In this document: piece after piece, positions 1-8,030 of the stretch
Position numbering within the stretch: position 1 is the first letter of the stretch
How the letters are laid out: each line of letters opens with the position of its first letter
The notes under the pieces: model-generated
Told to the model about the DNA's origin: nothing
The model's database searches: none
What the model saw: the letters and a program-made list of their open reading frames with translations, nothing else
From: CAYZUE01 sp964481825
Lineage (GTDB): Archaea; Hydrothermarchaeota; Hydrothermarchaeia; Hydrothermarchaeales; JALUUU01
Direction of reading: 5' to 3'
NCBI GenBank assembly: GCA_964481825.1
Contig: CAYZUE010000043.1
Span: forward strand, 1 to 10,753
DNA: 10,753 nucleotides
Made by a program: the position numbers and the translations under genes

Positions 1-1716
1 CTTGATTAATGTTTTATTTACATTTTTATAATCAACTATTGGTTTTAGACATTTAGTTCCTATGCACGGGTATAATGTAGGGTCTTTTGGGACTGATAAA
101 TCTTTTTTTTGTATTAATTTTATTTCATTTTTGGGATCTAATAATTGGACTAGCTTATGAGGATGATATAAGTTTAAAGAACTTTTGAGGAGTTGCTGAG
201 TTTTTACGTTGCTTTTCGAACCGACAATTTCAAGAGTTAATGGCGGTTTAATAAATTTTGATAATGCAATGAAATAATTGCTCCCCATAATCCCGTATTT
301 AGCGTATTCAGAGCTAAAAAATTCTAGGATTTTTTTTGCATATTCATTATATTCGGGTTTCCCACTCAAGATAGATAAGTCAATTAAGAGAGATGCTGCA
401 TCAGAATTTGTGGCAAATGGGGTTTGCTGATATTTAAGTAGTCCAAAATCATCGGAGGTATCCTTTTTATCATAAAAAGCACCTTTATCATTCCAAAGTT
501 GATTTACCATAAAATCTACGGTTAAAATAGCATCCTTCAAATACTTATTTTCCCCTGTAATCTGGTAAGCATCAAGAAGGGCTGCCGAAAAAAATACTTG
601 ATCTTCTAAAATTCCTTTGACACTCCCATCGGATAGGTGGTGTAAGAGATCTCCCCCTCCTAATATCGCCTTATTTCGCAATGTGTCCAGTACTTTTAGA
701 GAAGTTTCTAAATAATCTTCATTACCTGTCAAATTATATGCATATAGGTATGTGGAGATGGCTAAGCTATTCCAACCTGTAAAAATTGTCTTATCAATTG
801 AAGGAGAGCGTAATTCTCTCCTTTCATTAATATTTAATTTATAATAATTCTCATCAGCATCTTGACTCCCATAGAAACCCCCCCTTTTGTCATATAGATT
901 TTTTGACAAATACCCCATTATATCAAGAGCTTTTTTCAGGTACTTTTCATCTTTGAATAAATGGTAGGATTCTAAGTAAAGTTTAGCTAGTTTACCATTA
1001 TCCTCTAGCATCTTTTCATAATGGGGTACGCTCCAGTCACGGGTTGTAGAATACCTGAAAAATCCACCCTCTACATGATCGTACATACCACCATCCCCCA
1101 TTAATTCAAGGGTCTTAGTTAAAATTCCCTTTAACGATTGATTCTTTGATTCGTAGTATTGTTTCAAACAGAAAGTTAATACTTCTACCTGAGGGAATTT
1201 TTGGTTATTACCAAAACCCCCGTATCTCGAATCAAAAGCATGGGATATGAGTTCAAGCCCTTTAGGTATTATGGAATTTTCTAAATTAGACACAGGTAAC
1301 TCTTTGTCTTTATAATCTGCTTTCAGTTTTGATATTTCTGAATAAATTGCTTTTCGATTTTCTTTATATAATTTACATAACCTGCTCAGAATATCCTTCA
1401 TTCTTTCGGGATTAATATAGGTCTCACCCGTCAGAACATGCCCATTTGGTGTTAGAATTGCAGTGGTTGGCCATCCCCCCATATTATACCTGGCGTTTAT
1501 ATCCGGCCGCCTATCATTATCTACTCGAATAGGAATAAAATCCGTGTTTATTTTCTTAATGATTTCAGGGTCAGAAAAAGATGTTGAATCCATGACATGG
1601 CACCAGTGACACCATTTGGCACCGATTGATAAGAGAATTGGCTTATCTTCCTTTTTTGCTTTTTCAAATGTGCCTTCTTCCCAATCTTCCCAAGCTATAC
1701 TATCGTTCGTTTTCAT
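1..1716 (-). CDS. Thioredoxin-fold DUF255 (YyaL/SPATA20-like) protein, C-terminus cut by window edge
   Basis: The frame is open for 572 codons from ATG at 1716 to the window edge, with no stop. Near residues 19-44 there is a thioredoxin-like segment with KPILLSIG, then KWCHWCHVMD, which supplies the family CxxC (C-H-W-C). YNMGGWPTTAILTPNG follows. The rest matches the family's alpha/alpha-barrel half: GGMYDHVEGGFFRYS, VPHYEKMLEDN, GFYGSQDADE and TGWNSLAIS. Close to the left edge, YPCIGTKCLKP resembles the C-terminal Cys pair of the family, so little is probably missing. Two parts are shorter than in the roughly 680-residue relatives I know: the N-terminal lead-in, and the segment between the QDAD and TGWNSL motifs, here only about 25 residues. 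The family's biochemical role is not settled; a redox role is inferred from CxxC. No signal peptide is visible, so it is probably cytosolic. It lies 89 bases downstream of leuS, probably as its own unit. Confidence 0.9.
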   Translation of the reverse strand, partial: MKTNDSIAWEDWEEGTFEKAKKEDKPILLSIGAKWCHWCHVMDSTSFSDPEIIKKINTDFIPIRVDNDRRPDINARYNMGGWPTTAILTPNGHVLTGETYINPERMKDILSRLCKLYKENRKAIYSEISKLKADYKDKELPVSNLENSIIPKGLELISHAFDSRYGGFGNNQKFPQVEVLTFCLKQYYESKNQSLKGILTKTLELMGDGGMYDHVEGGFFRYSTTRDWSVPHYEKMLEDNGKLAKLYLESYHLFKDEKYLKKALDIMGYLSKNLYDKRGGFYGSQDADENYYKLNINERRELRSPSIDKTIFTGWNSLAISTYLYAYNLTGNEDYLETSLKVLDTLRNKAILGGGDLLHHLSDGSVKGILEDQVFFSAALLDAYQITGENKYLKDAILTVDFMVNQLWNDKGAFYDKKDTSDDFGLLKYQQTPFATNSDAASLLIDLSILSGKPEYNEYAKKILEFFSSEYAKYGIMGSNYFIALSKFIKPPLTLEIVGSKSNVKTQQLLKSSLNLYHPHKLVQLLDPKNEIKLIQKKDLSVPKDPTLYPCIGTKCLKPIVDYKNVNKTLIK

Positions 1717-1771
1717 AGTTATTTTAGTCGTATTAATCTATTTGACTACCTACAATTTTTTTTTATTTACT

Positions 1772-1790
1772 CCTTTAAAAAAATAATAAT
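1772..1790 (-). terminator. T-run terminator after leuS
   Basis: Read on the minus strand, an ATTATTATTTTTTTA stretch begins about 16 bases past the leuS stop and contains seven consecutive T (1783-1777). Archaeal RNA polymerase terminates at oligo-T tracts without needing a hairpin, and no hairpin is obvious here. It would separate leuS from the downstream DUF255 gene. Confidence 0.45.
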
Positions 1791-1805
1791 AGAATTATCT
1801 ACTGT

Positions 1806-4658
1806 TTATTCTACGTAAATAGCTGGTTTTAATGGAATGGATTGCCCACCCTTTTTCATAGGATCATAGATTCCTCTTTCGTCAGAGTTTTTAACAATAA
1901 TATCACAATTAAACTCTTTTTCTAAAAAGGATTTAGCATCTTCAATAGTTTCCATTTCATCGATTCGTATTACTTTACTTAAATTAGGAATTTTATTAAC
2001 TAGCGATACATATTTGATTACTTCTTTCATCCTAACCTTCAATTCTTCGTATTTCAAAACTTCCTTTATAATATCCCTTTGACCTTGATCCTTAATTTTA
2101 GAAGCGATTTTTAAGACATCCCATTTCCACTTAGGCGAGGTGTATAGATACACCTTTTTTGGTCTCTTTTCTATTACTTTCAGAATATTCTCAATATCTT
2201 CGGATATTTGCTTAATTAGATCCTCTTTTACTTCAGATTTTTCTGAAATACGGGATTTATCAACCTTAGGCCATGGAGCTTGAGAAATAAATCCTTTCTC
2301 TTTCATCTGAAACCAAAGTTCTTCTGTTATGAATGGAATAAATGGCGATATTAGACGTAACCACTGACTTATAACTTGCATGATCACTATTTTATTCGGC
2401 TGCCCTCTCCGAAGGTACCATCTAAGATCTTTCCAAATATCAAAAAAGGCATACTGAAATGCTGTTCTGGTTTCTAGTTTTTCATATGCTAGTGTAGCAC
2501 GATGTATATGCCTCTGCATCCTACTTAAGATCCAATTATCGATACATCTAATATCTGTTTTAATACCGTCATTTATAATGAGATTTTCAAGAAGGATTCT
2601 AAATGCTCTTTGTTTTGTTTTCATATCTTGAACAGATTTTGTTCTCCAGTCTGGATCTCGTAACCCTTCAGCCGAATAGAGTAAGGCTGCCCTCGTAACA
2701 TCCGCTCCATGTTCCTGAAGGAGTGCTTTTAAGGTTATAAAGTTCCCTTTTGATTTACTCATTTTCTCCCCTTCAACTCGCATGTAACCATTTACACTAA
2801 TTTTTTTAGGCCAATTTTCCCTTGAAAAAATTGCAGTATGCTGAAAAATAAAAAAAGTCAAATGGTTGGGTATGAGATCTTTACCTGAAACTCTAAGATC
2901 GACAGGCATCCAGTATTCAATCTCTTCTCTTATCTCCTCAAGCAGTTCTACATTAAGGTTATACTTTCTCGAAACGTCATGTGCTTTTCCAATGTTTAAA
3001 AATACGTAATCTAATACTTCAGTATTTAATTCTTCAGATTTTATTTTATGTGAATTAGTAAACTTCGACAACGCATAGAAGGCCATATACACCGTTGAAT
3101 CACTAAGTGTTTCTACAATCCATTCTTTATCCCAGGGCAACCGTGTACCTAATCCTGTTCTCCTGGTGCAAGCCTTATCTTCAAGCCATCCAATAGTATA
3201 TTCAAAATTCGCTCTAGCTTCAGTTGGTAAAATCTCCATCTTGGCTAATGCTTCTCTAACTTTTTTCTTCCAAGCATCGTTTGAATATTCGAGGAACCAT
3301 TGGTCTTTTAAAATTTTTACTATGCATTTAGTGGAACATCGGCAGATTACCTCTTCTGACGTCTCATATAATATATCTGCAATACCTGTTTCAACTAAAT
3401 CTTTTATTAATGTCTCTTTAACTTTAGATACTTCAATTCCCTTATATTTTCCAGTATTTGCCCTTAACACACCTTTGTAGAATTCATTTTTGTATATCTC
3501 TTCTGTTGCAACCTCTAGCTTTTCGTCATTCTGATTCGTGATCCCCATTTTTGAACAAATCTCGATTGCAGGATTTTCACCATATGACGGGGATCTTATC
3601 AACGATATTGGACGTATATCCTGAATTTCTCTAAGTGAAATGCCATACTTTTGTAGTTCTTTTAAATTTATCTTTAAATCTTCTAATGCAACATGGTCAA
3701 ATGGTGCATGTGAAGGAACGCTCATCACTACACCTGACGACGTATCTGGATTAACAAATGTAGCTGGAAGGATTAACATACTTTCGTTGTTTAATGGGTG
3801 AACACAGGTTTTACCTACAATTTCAGATCCAAGAAATTCTTTTTCAATAACAATATTATCCATCTGCTCCTTGAGTTTAATGATAGCTTCTTTACTCACT
3901 ATCCATTTCTCATTTCCAATCTTGGCTAAAACCATAGTTGCTGCAGGATTTATCCATATGTTGGTCACACCAAAGATAGTCTCAGGTCTTAGAGTAGCAG
4001 CGGGTAGAAATGTATCACCATATTTGAATTTTATAAGAATAAATTCTAGTGGAGATGCACCTTCTCCCTTCAATCTATCATGATCCCCCGTTGGTGATTG
4101 ATCATGAGGGCACCATATAACTGGATGAGTACCTTTCCTAACGTATCCGCTTTTTCGTAAAGTTAGATATTGCCATTCTATGAACTTATCGAAAGAAGGA
4201 TGGAGAGATGTTGTTGTGAACTCTCGACGCCAATCTATACTATGTCCAAGCTTCTTCAGAGATGCTTTTGCATCTTTAATATAATAATTTGCTAAGTATT
4301 CTAAATTACCGAAGTTTTTGAGATCATTTTCGGGTACTTTATCAATATCCCTAAAAATTTTAATCTGTGATTCATCACCATTTCGAAAACGCTCTGCAGC
4401 TCCTGCTATAGGCTCCCCTGTAAGATGCCAAGACCATGGAAAGAGTACGTTATACCCTTGCATCCTCTTAAATCGTGCATACACGTCACATCTTGAGGAA
4501 GTAAAAGCATGTCCTAAGTGTAAGGGCCCATTCATATAAGGAAAAGGAAATGTTGTAAATTTTTTTAGTTTACCCCTTTCAGGGTCAGCCTCAAAAATTC
4601 CTTCGTCCTCCCACCTATCTCTCCATTTCCTTTCTAGAGATTTATATTTGTAAGCCAA
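1806..4658 (-). CDS. leuS: Leucyl-tRNA synthetase, archaeal/eukaryal type
   Basis: A class I synthetase that charges tRNA-Leu in the cytosol. With the TTG start at 4658 it has 950 residues, within the archaeal range of about 940-970. It opens with the typical KSLERKWRDRWEDEGIFEADP. The HIGH box is HLGH at residues 47-50, after PFPYMNGP. The CP1 editing domain shows TLRPETIFG near 222-230 and SHAPFDHVAL near 316-325, with Asp321 at the conserved editing position. KMSKS is intact at 632-636, followed by the helical anticodon-binding region and an archaeal-type C-terminal tail. A longer reading from ATG at 4841 would add 61 Lys/Ile-rich residues unlike the family and would overlap top6A, so I prefer the TTG, which is preceded by GGAG. 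It follows top6A by 139 bases with no evident terminator, suggesting co-transcription. Confidence 0.95.
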   Translation of the reverse strand: MAYKYKSLERKWRDRWEDEGIFEADPERGKLKKFTTFPFPYMNGPLHLGHAFTSSRCDVYARFKRMQGYNVLFPWSWHLTGEPIAGAAERFRNGDESQIKIFRDIDKVPENDLKNFGNLEYLANYYIKDAKASLKKLGHSIDWRREFTTTSLHPSFDKFIEWQYLTLRKSGYVRKGTHPVIWCPHDQSPTGDHDRLKGEGASPLEFILIKFKYGDTFLPAATLRPETIFGVTNIWINPAATMVLAKIGNEKWIVSKEAIIKLKEQMDNIVIEKEFLGSEIVGKTCVHPLNNESMLILPATFVNPDTSSGVVMSVPSHAPFDHVALEDLKINLKELQKYGISLREIQDIRPISLIRSPSYGENPAIEICSKMGITNQNDEKLEVATEEIYKNEFYKGVLRANTGKYKGIEVSKVKETLIKDLVETGIADILYETSEEVICRCSTKCIVKILKDQWFLEYSNDAWKKKVREALAKMEILPTEARANFEYTIGWLEDKACTRRTGLGTRLPWDKEWIVETLSDSTVYMAFYALSKFTNSHKIKSEELNTEVLDYVFLNIGKAHDVSRKYNLNVELLEEIREEIEYWMPVDLRVSGKDLIPNHLTFFIFQHTAIFSRENWPKKISVNGYMRVEGEKMSKSKGNFITLKALLQEHGADVTRAALLYSAEGLRDPDWRTKSVQDMKTKQRAFRILLENLIINDGIKTDIRCIDNWILSRMQRHIHRATLAYEKLETRTAFQYAFFDIWKDLRWYLRRGQPNKIVIMQVISQWLRLISPFIPFITEELWFQMKEKGFISQAPWPKVDKSRISEKSEVKEDLIKQISEDIENILKVIEKRPKKVYLYTSPKWKWDVLKIASKIKDQGQRDIIKEVLKYEELKVRMKEVIKYVSLVNKIPNLSKVIRIDEMETIEDAKSFLEKEFNCDIIVKNSDERGIYDPMKKGGQSIPLKPAIYVE

Positions 4659-4668
4659 TTTATTGCAA

Positions 4669-4672
4669 CTCC
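4669..4672 (-). promoter_or_regulatory. Ribosome binding site supporting the leuS TTG start
   Basis: On the minus strand, GGAG lies 10 bases before the in-frame TTG at 4658. It is a modest Shine-Dalgarno match, but together with the family-typical N-terminus it favours this start over the upstream ATG at 4841. Confidence 0.45.
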
Positions 4673-4797
4673 ATTTTATCTTATCCTGACAAATTAAGTC
4701 AATATAATCCTGATAGATATCTCCTGGGATTATTATTCTATAATTAGACCATAGTTTTTTTATTAGTTTTAATATCTTCTTAATAGTAATTTTTTTC

Positions 4798-5889
4798 CTA
4801 TATCCAATCTTTTTCCTCGAGCTTTTGAGGGATATACACATCTGTCATAAATGTAATACCATGCTTTGCTAGTGCCTGTAATTCTGCTTTCTCCTTATTT
4901 TTTATCATCAACTTTAGCTCTTTTGTCCAGCGTTTATTATTTTTTATCCAAGGGTAATCTAACAAATTTTGTGCTTTTTTCATATCCCAATCTGTCATCT
5001 CTATACGGGCAGCTTTAGGTACTTTAAATCTATCTAAATCACTAGGGAGCAACCCTAAGAATCTCGCCTTAGGTACTGCTAGATAAGAAGTCTCAAAGCT
5101 CAAAGCGATGCTACCCCTTTTATAACTAGAGCAAATCTGCATTCCATAGCTGTCACTATCAGTAAGAATGTAAACAGGAAGTTTTTCTTCAACGTTAAGG
5201 CGTCGTACAAGCCGTCGGGTAGCAATGTCAGGCTGCCCCTTTCCAGTTATAAGTATGCATCTATTTTTCTTATGATAATTTTCTTCAATTAGCCTTATTA
5301 GCGCAGCGTCTTTCTCTACGACTAATACATACTCTGCGCTACAATCACGAATTTTAACTTCATCTATAAATGGACTTATACTCCACCCCCCTCTACCCAA
5401 GTTATTACAATTAAATGTGTCCCCATTCTCACTCAGGACCAATTCTCCAATACAAACACCTTTAGCTGTAGCTACAACTCGTAAACATGGGCGAGTAACT
5501 CCCATTGTAACTGCAATGTCCTCAATTAAGTTATCACTAATATTTTGATCCTTTTTAAAAAGCATAGGATCCTGATAAAATATCTCTCGTTTAGTTAGGT
5601 GTTTTTCCAATTGAGAAATCTCTTTAAGGACGCTGAGAATGAATAACATTTGAGTAAATGATCCAGTTGTAGCAATATTATGAAAACTGCGTTTAGATTC
5701 TCTATTTCCTAGTTCAATTACACCCTTTTTTTTATCATAAACTATGTTATCTGCACTTCTATTGGGAACCTTAAATGTCGGATCTTTTCTTCTTTCTATC
5801 TGACTAAGCATATCCTTAGCTAGGTTAGTTAGTTCTTTGGAAAGATACTTAGAGGAAATAGTGTCCTTTATTTTCCTTTTATTCTTCAA
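4798..5889 (-). CDS. top6A: DNA topoisomerase VI subunit A, SPO11-like
   Basis: The DNA-cleaving subunit of the A2B2 type IIB topoisomerase, which makes double-strand breaks with 2-base overhangs through a tyrosyl-DNA link. The 363-residue length is normal. The winged-helix CAP region (about 70-150) carries TKREIFYQDP, with the catalytic tyrosine at Tyr105; the preceding residue, usually also Tyr, is Phe. The TOPRIM fold shows LVVEKDA with the metal-binding Glu192, GKGQPDIATRRLV near 216-228, and LTDSDSYG with Asp244 and Asp246. The C-terminal LGLLPSDLDRFKVP and final VYIPQKLEEKDWI recall eukaryotic SPO11 and plant Top6A more than Sulfolobus Top6A as I remember them. The start is TTG, preceded by a strong GGAGGAGG and overlapping the top6B stop as TTGA. 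Pairing with top6B indicates a real topoisomerase rather than a lone SPO11. Confidence 0.95.
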   Translation of the reverse strand: MKNKRKIKDTISSKYLSKELTNLAKDMLSQIERRKDPTFKVPNRSADNIVYDKKKGVIELGNRESKRSFHNIATTGSFTQMLFILSVLKEISQLEKHLTKREIFYQDPMLFKKDQNISDNLIEDIAVTMGVTRPCLRVVATAKGVCIGELVLSENGDTFNCNNLGRGGWSISPFIDEVKIRDCSAEYVLVVEKDAALIRLIEENYHKKNRCILITGKGQPDIATRRLVRRLNVEEKLPVYILTDSDSYGMQICSSYKRGSIALSFETSYLAVPKARFLGLLPSDLDRFKVPKAARIEMTDWDMKKAQNLLDYPWIKNNKRWTKELKLMIKNKEKAELQALAKHGITFMTDVYIPQKLEEKDWI

Positions 5890-7865
5890 ATATCCTCCTC
5901 CTTATTAGTATAAATCGGTCGGCGATGATGGATTTCCTCCATTAACAAGGAATGTACTTTTTCTTGATTAACCCGTAACATCTTATTTAATGTTCTAGCC
6001 ACTATTTCCGCATTTTTTTCAAGATATTTCCTAGCTTTACCTGTTTCCTGACTCTTCTCAAGCATGATCACATGCTTTCTTAATTTTCTACTTGCCGCTT
6101 GTAATGCTAACTTAATTTCTAAGGCAATGATATCATCTGCACCAATAGCCTGCTTAGCTACGCCAAGATACTTTAGTTGGGGAGATGTTACGTGAACAGC
6201 GAAAATTACAGGTAGTAAAGGGAGAGATGCTTTCTTTCCAAGTTTATATATCGACCAGTCAATTTCTCTTGCTGTTTGAGTAATAATGTCACTACCAAAT
6301 TCATAGACAAGGGGTGTACAGTTAGCAATCCTAATAAGTTTGTCCCGATCTTTCAAATCTGTTTTTATTCCCCCTCCAAATAAAGCTAAAACTTGAACTT
6401 GGATAGCTTTTCCATAAGTGCTAGTTGGTTTTCTTTCTACATATGCATACTTATCTGGTTTGTATATAGTTGTAAATCCTTCTATGAAAGAATCCCTAGG
6501 GATTGGCATTAACGAATCTACTGGCGGTGGTGGAAATGCCATACTATGTAATACCTCTGCTAAAAGACGGACTTTATTGTCATCATTTAATATCATGTTA
6601 ACTGTTGTTTTTGTAGTGAATGCTGATTTAGGTAAATCAATTTTAAGCAAACTATTAAGATTAAAAAAAGTTAAAAGGTCTTCATTATTTAAGGAGCGAA
6701 TATTGCGCCCTCTTGAAAGTTTTCCATTATAAACAAGTTTAGAAGCGTAATCGAAATCAATTGTTGTATCTCTTAGTAAACTTTTCTCGAGATAAGCACT
6801 CACTTTTTTAGGATCTTTTTTAAGTTCTTGAACTTTTTGACTTTGAGCAACACATTTTACAATATCCCCTGCAAATAGTTTTTTTTTATCAAAATATTGA
6901 AGTATTGCCACTCGCTGTACCAAATCATTGATGCTCTTATCACTTACCTTACAAAAGTTGGCTTTAAGAAACTCCGCAAGACTAATGCTTTTTTTCTTAG
7001 CTTGGTATGCAAGGAGGTCTTTTAATTGTCCTACATCGACACTATTTGGGTGGGGAGGTATAGATTTCGGTATTGGAATCCCAATTTCACTCTGCTTAGC
7101 ATATTCTATCCTAGTACCATTTTCTTTTAAAATAAAAGTGATATATGGGTGAATGGCCGCCATCCTTTTGATAAATACAAGAATATTTTTCTTTGCTCTA
7201 GCGTAATTTCCAACAAGATGAATTGTCATCCGAGTTCCATGTTCAAGAAACTCTTTATCATAGTCTTCATCAGTTACCTTCGTTACTTTACTTTTCCCAT
7301 AGTCGTATACATGACGATGCGGCTTTTTTTCGAAAAATGTTTTACTTATAATCTCAAGAGGTTTACCCGTACTTTGATTTGCATATATTGCTGCTGCTTT
7401 CCATCCAATCCCCTGTTGACTCCTAGAGGCCTTATATTCTATCGTACCTGTACCCCCCGCCCTAACTATAATTTTAATTTTTCCTCTTGGTATGCCAATT
7501 CCATTGTCTAGAATGGACAAAAGAATTTCTCCCCGGGATTTATCTATAAGGTCGATTTTTACTTCTATTTTGGCATCATAGCTATCAATACCTGAAGATT
7601 TAAGCAGAGTTTCGCGAGCCTTATCAATAGCATCTGCTGAATTTTGAACGCCTTCCACAATAGCCTGGAAGGGAGCACGCGTTTTTTGACCAAATCCTGT
7701 ATCTACGCGCTTTAAAAGTTCTTCTGCACTTTGAAGTCTTATATGACTGTGAATCTTTGCTTCAACTTTTTTTCTAGATGTTTTCGAAGGTTTTTTTTTG
7801 TATCTTTTAGTTTTATTATTAAAATTAGTATCTTGAGTGAATTGTCCTAATGCTAGTTGCTCCAC
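5886..7865 (-). CDS. top6B: DNA topoisomerase VI subunit B (GHKL ATPase)
   Basis: The ATP-binding subunit of topoisomerase VI; its dimerisation on ATP drives DNA strand passage through the break made by Top6A. With the GTG start at 7865 it has 659 residues, longer than Sulfolobus Top6B (about 530). A Lys-rich N-terminal tail (about 18-33) precedes the GHKL fold: EGVQNSADA with Glu71 and Asn75, LDNGIGIP with Asp120, and the lid SRSQQGIGWKAA near 148-157. GTRMTIHLVGNY is near 211-222. The H2TH region starts around PPHPNSVDVG (271-280). The transducer domain begins near DSLMPIP (about 451) with PTSTYGK, ANCTPLVYEFGSDIIT and EIDWSIYKL. Between the two lie about 170 residues, more than the roughly 75 I expect. 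The ORF extends upstream to TTG 7904, but that would overlap the preceding gene, and GTG 7865 follows that gene's stop by one base. Confidence 0.94.
   Translation of the reverse strand: MEQLALGQFTQDTNFNNKTKRYKKKPSKTSRKKVEAKIHSHIRLQSAEELLKRVDTGFGQKTRAPFQAIVEGVQNSADAIDKARETLLKSSGIDSYDAKIEVKIDLIDKSRGEILLSILDNGIGIPRGKIKIIVRAGGTGTIEYKASRSQQGIGWKAAAIYANQSTGKPLEIISKTFFEKKPHRHVYDYGKSKVTKVTDEDYDKEFLEHGTRMTIHLVGNYARAKKNILVFIKRMAAIHPYITFILKENGTRIEYAKQSEIGIPIPKSIPPHPNSVDVGQLKDLLAYQAKKKSISLAEFLKANFCKVSDKSINDLVQRVAILQYFDKKKLFAGDIVKCVAQSQKVQELKKDPKKVSAYLEKSLLRDTTIDFDYASKLVYNGKLSRGRNIRSLNNEDLLTFFNLNSLLKIDLPKSAFTTKTTVNMILNDDNKVRLLAEVLHSMAFPPPPVDSLMPIPRDSFIEGFTTIYKPDKYAYVERKPTSTYGKAIQVQVLALFGGGIKTDLKDRDKLIRIANCTPLVYEFGSDIITQTAREIDWSIYKLGKKASLPLLPVIFAVHVTSPQLKYLGVAKQAIGADDIIALEIKLALQAASRKLRKHVIMLEKSQETGKARKYLEKNAEIVARTLNKMLRVNQEKVHSLLMEEIHHRRPIYTNKEEDI
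5894..5901 (-). promoter_or_regulatory. Strong ribosome binding site for top6A
   Basis: On the minus strand, GGAGGAGG ends 4 bases before the TTG at 5889; counted from its first GGAGG the gap is 7 bases. It lies inside the end of top6B, encoding its KEED residues. It fixes the non-ATG start and fits translational coupling of the two subunits. Confidence 0.8.
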
Positions 7866-7866
7866 T

Positions 7867-8007
7867 TTATTCTGATCTCCTATCAACTCTAAGATAAAAA
7901 TCAATTAGCCTATTAAGTAGGTCATCATAAGTTTCTTTTTTCATCCCGACCTCTTTTAATCGTTCTCGTGTATTTTTTGTTAATTGTATAGTTGTTATAT
8001 CTATCAT
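7867..8007 (-). CDS. Small ribbon-helix-helix/antitoxin-like protein, first gene of the top6BA operon
   Basis: This 46-codon frame starts at ATG 8007 and ends at TAA one base before the top6B GTG. The product begins MIDITTIQLTKNTRERLKEV and continues with KKETYDDLLNRLIDFY, then a short charged tail. A beta strand (ITTIQL) followed by two helices, with the ETYDDLLNRLI signature, is typical of small archaeal ribbon-helix-helix or VapB-like proteins that bind DNA as dimers (a family I recall as DUF7557). That assignment is by pattern only. It has a good TATA box about 29 bases before its ATG and no leader, so it appears to head the operon. No toxin gene lies beside it: the next frame is top6B. 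A role in regulating its own promoter or the topoisomerase genes is inference. Confidence 0.75.
   Translation of the reverse strand: MIDITTIQLTKNTRERLKEVGMKKETYDDLLNRLIDFYLRVDRRSE
7877..7881 (-). promoter_or_regulatory. Ribosome binding site for top6B GTG start
   Basis: On the minus strand, AGGAG lies 11 bases before GTG 7865, within the last codons of the small upstream gene. Spacing is slightly long, but with the immediately preceding stop codon it supports GTG 7865 and stop-start coupling. Confidence 0.5.
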
Positions 8008-8030
8008 ATAATTGATATGTGGTTCAAATA

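Noticed and set aside
3166..4539. Plus-strand open frames opposite leuS
   Set aside because: They lie inside conserved leuS domains, and their translations show no recognisable motifs.
4660..4674. Mini-ORF ATG-GAG-TTG-CAA-TAA just before leuS, resembling a leucine leader peptide
   Set aside because: It has one Leu codon and no attenuator hairpin or T-run, and it overlaps the likely ribosome site; leader-peptide attenuation is not expected in archaea.
6418..7511. Plus-strand open frames of 70-120 codons opposite top6B
   Set aside because: They are antisense shadows of a well-supported gene, have no family resemblance, promoter or ribosome site, and arise from the codon structure of top6B.
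7866..7904. Extended top6B start at TTG 7904
   Set aside because: It adds 13 residues with no family match and overlaps the small RHH-like gene; GTG 7865 sits directly after that gene's stop and has a ribosome site.
7867..8007. Classical toxin-antitoxin pair
   Set aside because: The small protein looks antitoxin-like, but the neighbouring frames are topoisomerase VI and mtd; no toxin-like gene is present.
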